From contig JBJOHO010000041.1 in assembly GCA_046047615.1 (NCBI GenBank), positions 1-41,499 of the forward strand: a DNA stretch of 41,499 nucleotides, in the 5' to 3' direction. The translations under genes were made by a program, and so were the position numbers. Below are positions 40,952 through 41,499 of the stretch, one piece after another; position 1 is the first letter of the stretch, and each line of letters starts with the position of its first letter. The notes under the pieces were generated by a model that worked only from the letters and a program-made list of their open reading frames with translations, did no database searches and was not told where the DNA came from. Origin of the DNA: ZC4RG30 sp046047615 (GTDB lineage: Bacteria > Pseudomonadota > Gammaproteobacteria > Steroidobacterales > Steroidobacteraceae).

Positions 40952-41499
40952 TCAGGAGCGGCGCGCGTACCGCCGCCGATGGACACTGTACCAGCACCCC
41001 AGCGCCACCAGTCCACAGGCCAGCGCCAGCAGGGCGATGCCGTCGAGGTGGCCCTCGGCCAGCGGCGCCAGCACGCCCATCGCAAGGCTGATGCCCGCGA
41101 ACACCATGAACGAACTCATCGACGAGGCCGCACCGCGGGCGGTCGGGTACAGGTCGAGGATGGCGATGGTGAGGATGGGCAGCACCATGTTCGTGCCGAA
41201 GGACATCACGCAGAGCAGCAGTTGCTGCGGCCACAGGGGTTGTTCTGGCCACAGCAGTTGCAGCAGCCACAGCAGCAGCGTGGCCACGGCCTGCAGGGCG
41301 AAGCCCAGCTTCACCTGCAGGTCGCGCGGGAAGCGGCCGGCCATGCGGCCGCCGATCCACGACGACAGCATGAAGCCGCCGATGATCGGCACGAACAGGT
41401 GATAGAACTGGGTTTCGCCCAGGCCCCAACGCTCCATCACCACCACCGGCGCTGAACCGATGTAGGTGACGACGGGTGCGAGGATGAGCGCCGACGACA
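40952..41499 (-). CDS. MFS transporter, Bcr/CflA drug-efflux type, partial
   Basis: C-terminal part of a 12-helix exporter; the frame is open to the window edge, so the N-terminal half is missing. The visible 181 residues have five to six hydrophobic helices. The segment YIGSAPVVVMERWGLGETQF followed by GGFMLSSWIGGRMAGR, and later YPTARGAASSMSSFMVFAG, match the Bcr/CflA second half. The substrate is unknown. It probably forms a short operon with the thioesterase-like gene 25 bp downstream. Confidence 0.8.
   Translation of the reverse strand, partial: SSALILAPVVTYIGSAPVVVMERWGLGETQFYHLFVPIIGGFMLSSWIGGRMAGRFPRDLQVKLGFALQAVATLLLWLLQLLWPEQPLWPQQLLLCVMSFGTNMVLPILTIAILDLYPTARGAASSMSSFMVFAGISLAMGVLAPLAEGHLDGIALLALACGLVALGCWYSVHRRRYARRS

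Overview
The window is a high-GC, densely coded chromosomal segment, almost certainly from a gammaproteobacterium. The evidence is gene order rather than any marker RNA: dapF–DUF484–xerC ahead of hslV–hslU, the ubiE–ubiJ–ubiB cluster, ubiK–comM beside a PII–amtB pair, and a convergent ppx/ppk pair. Together with the GC content this suggests a lineage near Xanthomonadales/Nevskiales/Steroidobacterales, but genus cannot be read from the sequence. I saw no tRNA, rRNA, CRISPR array, insertion sequence or phage gene.

Layout. 1–3536 (minus): a galactose-use operon, sodium/solute symporter–galT–galK, with galK cut by the window edge. 3629–10164: an RNA uracil-C5 methyltransferase, a GlcG/HbpS-like exported protein, ppx and ppk converging on each other, and a GT4 glycosyltransferase. 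10278–14870: a membrane/lipid neighbourhood with a DUF962/Mpo1-like membrane protein, a membrane-anchored class III aminotransferase, phosphatidylserine decarboxylase, a PAP2 phosphatase and an LpxH-like hydrolase.

15320–22544 is the centrepiece: a complete proteorhodopsin photosystem. It holds a green-type proton-pump proteorhodopsin followed by crtE, crtI, crtB, crtY, blh and type II IPP isomerase. These supply everything from C5 isoprenoids through phytoene, lycopene and beta-carotene to retinal, the pump's chromophore. A perfect 12-bp hairpin separates the rhodopsin from the biosynthetic genes, which then overlap each other or nearly abut.

22596–26895 carries cytochrome c5, comM, ubiK and a nitrogen unit. 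The nitrogen unit is a PII-like gene plus amtB behind a convincing sigma-54 promoter and an NtrC-like site. The PII protein is 95 residues long and lacks the whole T-loop, an unusual partner for AmtB. 27011–30828 runs DUF4124, a 3-hydroxyisobutyrate-dehydrogenase-like enzyme, dapF, DUF484 and xerC.

30946–34957 is a four-gene catabolic cassette (FAD monooxygenase, extradiol dioxygenase, C–C-hydrolase-like alpha/beta hydrolase, cyclase-family hydrolase). It sits between xerC and hslV and probably opens a hydroxylated aromatic or N-heterocyclic ring of unknown identity. 35005–40204 holds hslVU behind a textbook heat-shock promoter, a tiny gene for ribosomal protein THX on the other strand, and ubiE–ubiJ–ubiB. 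The window closes with a hotdog-thioesterase-like protein and a truncated Bcr/CflA-type MFS exporter.
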